The position numbers and the translations under genes were made by a program. From NCBI GenBank assembly GCA_019233415.1, contig JAFAMK010000454.1:1-13243 (forward strand): DNA of 13,243 nucleotides, written 5' to 3'. The DNA comes from Vulcanimicrobiota bacterium. GTDB taxonomy: Bacteria; Vulcanimicrobiota; Vulcanimicrobiia; Vulcanimicrobiales; Vulcanimicrobiaceae. The notes under the pieces were generated by a model. It was not told the DNA's origin. It saw only the letters and a list, made by a program, of their open reading frames with translations, and ran no database searches. Shown in pieces: positions 11,967-13,243 of this stretch; position 1 is the first letter of the stretch, and every line of letters begins with the position of its first letter.

Positions 11967-13243
11967 TCAGCCGTGCGGCGTCACCGCCAGGCCGATGATC
12001 GAGTCGAGGCCGGTGTATGGCTGCGTGAGTGCCGACGCCGGGGCGGCGGTTGGATTCGTGGGGCCGTAGCGCTGCACGGCTCCGCACACGCCGGTGCAGA
12101 ACGAGCCGACCCAGAGATTGCCGGCGACGTCGACCGCGAGGCCGGTCGGGCCGTCGAACGCGTCGGCGTTCCACGTCGTGAACGTGTAGTTCGCCGACTG
12201 CGAGCCGGCGAGGTAGACTTGGACGAACGGCGTGTTGCCGGCGCTGTTCAGGCCGACGTACAGCGTGCCGCTGCGGTCGACCGCGATCGACTCGCCGGTG
12301 TTCGCGGTGCCGCCGGTCAGCGCGAACGAGGTCGACGCGAACACCGCGCCGTGCAGGTAGTGCGCGACGGTCGAGTTCTTGATCATCACCACCCACAGCG
12401 AGTCGTCGATCGGGTTGAGCGCGCACGCGAACGGTCCGTCCATGCGATCGGTGATCGTCGCCGACGGACTCGTCGCGCCGGGACGGAAGACCTCGATCTC
12501 ACCGCTGCCGCCGTTCCCGCCGTCGTCGGTGACGTAGAGGGCGCCTTCGTGGTCGACGCACGCGTTGTTGGCGGAACCGATCCCCGCGGTGATCGTGTAC
12601 GACGGCGAGGTCGCGCCGTTCTGGTACACCGCGACGCCGCCCGACGCGATCGGGACGTACACGGTCCCGCTCGCGTCGACCGCGAGTCCGCTCGCTGCGG
12701 CGTTCCCCGGAACGGTGAGTGCGTACGCCGGCGTCACCGACTCGTCGTAGTGGACGTACACCTTGTTGACGTTGCGGTTCGCGGTGTAGACGGCGACGTG
12801 CCGCGTCGTCACCGCGACGCTCTGCGTGATCGCCGCCGCGCCGGAAGCCGGTGTCGCGGTCGCGGTGAGCGTCTCGTGCGTGTCGAACGCGGCGTTCTTG
12901 ATCGTGTAGACGTTTCGCGGCGCATCGGCGGCCGGCGGAGTCACGGCGAGCCCCGACGTGCCGGTGAGCGAGAGCGTCGGCGAACTCGCGCCGACGATCG
13001 GGTTCGCGTCGGCATCGTAGCTGACGACGGCGACGCTGAGCGGCTGATCGCCGTACGCGGTGAAGCCACCACCGGCCGTGCCGACCAGGTATGTCGAGGC
13101 CGGGAGCGGCGTGACCGTCACGAAGCTCGGCACGCCGCCGAGGCTCGCGGTGATGACGTTCGCCTGACCCTGCACGATCGTCGCGGCGAACGTCGTCTTC
13201 GAGCCGTGTATCGTGACCGTGAACGTGTCGTTCCCGACCGGCG
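11967..13243 (-). CDS. Ig-like domain plus NHL-type beta-propeller protein, N-terminus off the right edge
   Basis: The frame is open to the right edge; first full codon at 13241, 424 residues visible. GTG 13175 is an internal Val, since the same fold continues upstream (NDTFTVTIHG). The visible first part (about 1-145) is Thr/Ser/Val-rich and strand-forming, like bacterial Ig-like surface domains. The rest is a propeller. Repeats with the pattern G-L-A-V-D-x-x-G-x-L-Y-V recur at GLAVDASGTVYV, ACVDHEGALYVTD, SIAVDRSGTLYVG and GLAVDVAGNLWVG, with a weaker one at CALNPIDDSLWVV. The protein ends GLAVTPHG, the first strand of a repeat, as in a velcro-closed propeller. Low charge and two close cysteines (FCTGVCG) suggest an exported protein. 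The signal peptide, if any, lies outside. No catalytic function can be assigned; binding or lactonase-like activity is possible. Confidence 0.87.
   Translation of the reverse strand, partial: PVGNDTFTVTIHGSKTTFAATIVQGQANVITASLGGVPSFVTVTPLPASTYLVGTAGGGFTAYGDQPLSVAVVSYDADANPIVGASSPTLSLTGTSGLAVTPPAADAPRNVYTIKNAAFDTHETLTATATPASGAAAITQSVAVTTRHVAVYTANRNVNKVYVHYDESVTPAYALTVPGNAAASGLAVDASGTVYVPIASGGVAVYQNGATSPSYTITAGIGSANNACVDHEGALYVTDDGGNGGSGEIEVFRPGATSPSATITDRMDGPFACALNPIDDSLWVVMIKNSTVAHYLHGAVFASTSFALTGGTANTGESIAVDRSGTLYVGLNSAGNTPFVQVYLAGSQSANYTFTTWNADAFDGPTGLAVDVAGNLWVGSFCTGVCGAVQRYGPTNPTAAPASALTQPYTGLDSIIGLAVTPHG

Noticed and set aside
1..13243. CRISPR arrays, tRNA or rRNA genes, insertion sequences, replication origins
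   Set aside because: None seen: no regularly spaced repeats, no tRNA-like cloverleaf noticed, no transposase frame or terminal inverted repeats.

Overview
This is a GC-rich bacterial chromosomal window of densely packed, mostly housekeeping and stress genes. It contains no rRNA, tRNA, CRISPR array, insertion sequence or phage gene that I can see. The right-hand gene encodes an Ig-like domain followed by an NHL-type beta-propeller. Together with the base composition, the many GTG starts and the short leaders, this recalls uncultured high-GC phyla such as Eremiobacterota/Vulcanimicrobiota. That assignment is a weak inference, not something the sequence proves.

Left block (1-1330, minus strand): a vapBC-type toxin-antitoxin pair (Phd/YefM-like antitoxin, PIN-domain toxin) with a near-perfect palindrome directly against the antitoxin start codon. 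Downstream is the 5' part of a stand-alone 5'-3' exonuclease (PIN/H3TH fold) that runs off the left edge. A 286-bp non-coding stretch follows, holding a short protein-like remnant.

Central plus-strand block (1592-5880): malate:quinone oxidoreductase (mqo), then a two-gene nicotinamide salvage operon. NAMPT (nadV) makes NMN from nicotinamide, and a bifunctional NMN adenylyltransferase/Nudix protein converts NMN to NAD and probably hydrolyses ADP-ribose-type products. The operon has its own recognisable promoter. Its predicted 52-nt leader folds almost completely into two consecutive hairpins, the second presenting the Shine-Dalgarno sequence in its loop. This is the most interesting regulatory structure in the window.

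Right minus-strand block (5877-9361): an ArsR-type repressor without cysteines, an SRPBCC (AHSA1-like) protein and a VOC protein form an operon joined by two GTGA stop/start overlaps. An 8+8 palindrome overlaps the operon's -10 and start codon. Upstream is katG, a full-length catalase-peroxidase, separated from arsR by a clear intrinsic terminator. The katG promoter has a perfect TTGACA with tandem 8-bp direct repeats abutting it.

Far right (9469-13243): an atypical SDR (minus) is divergent from an XRE/MmyB-like regulator (plus) that may control it. Then come a dienelactone-hydrolase-family protein with a Ser nucleophile (minus) and the 5'-truncated Ig-like/NHL protein (minus). Two convergent gene pairs overlap at their stop codons, leaving no room for ordinary terminators between them.
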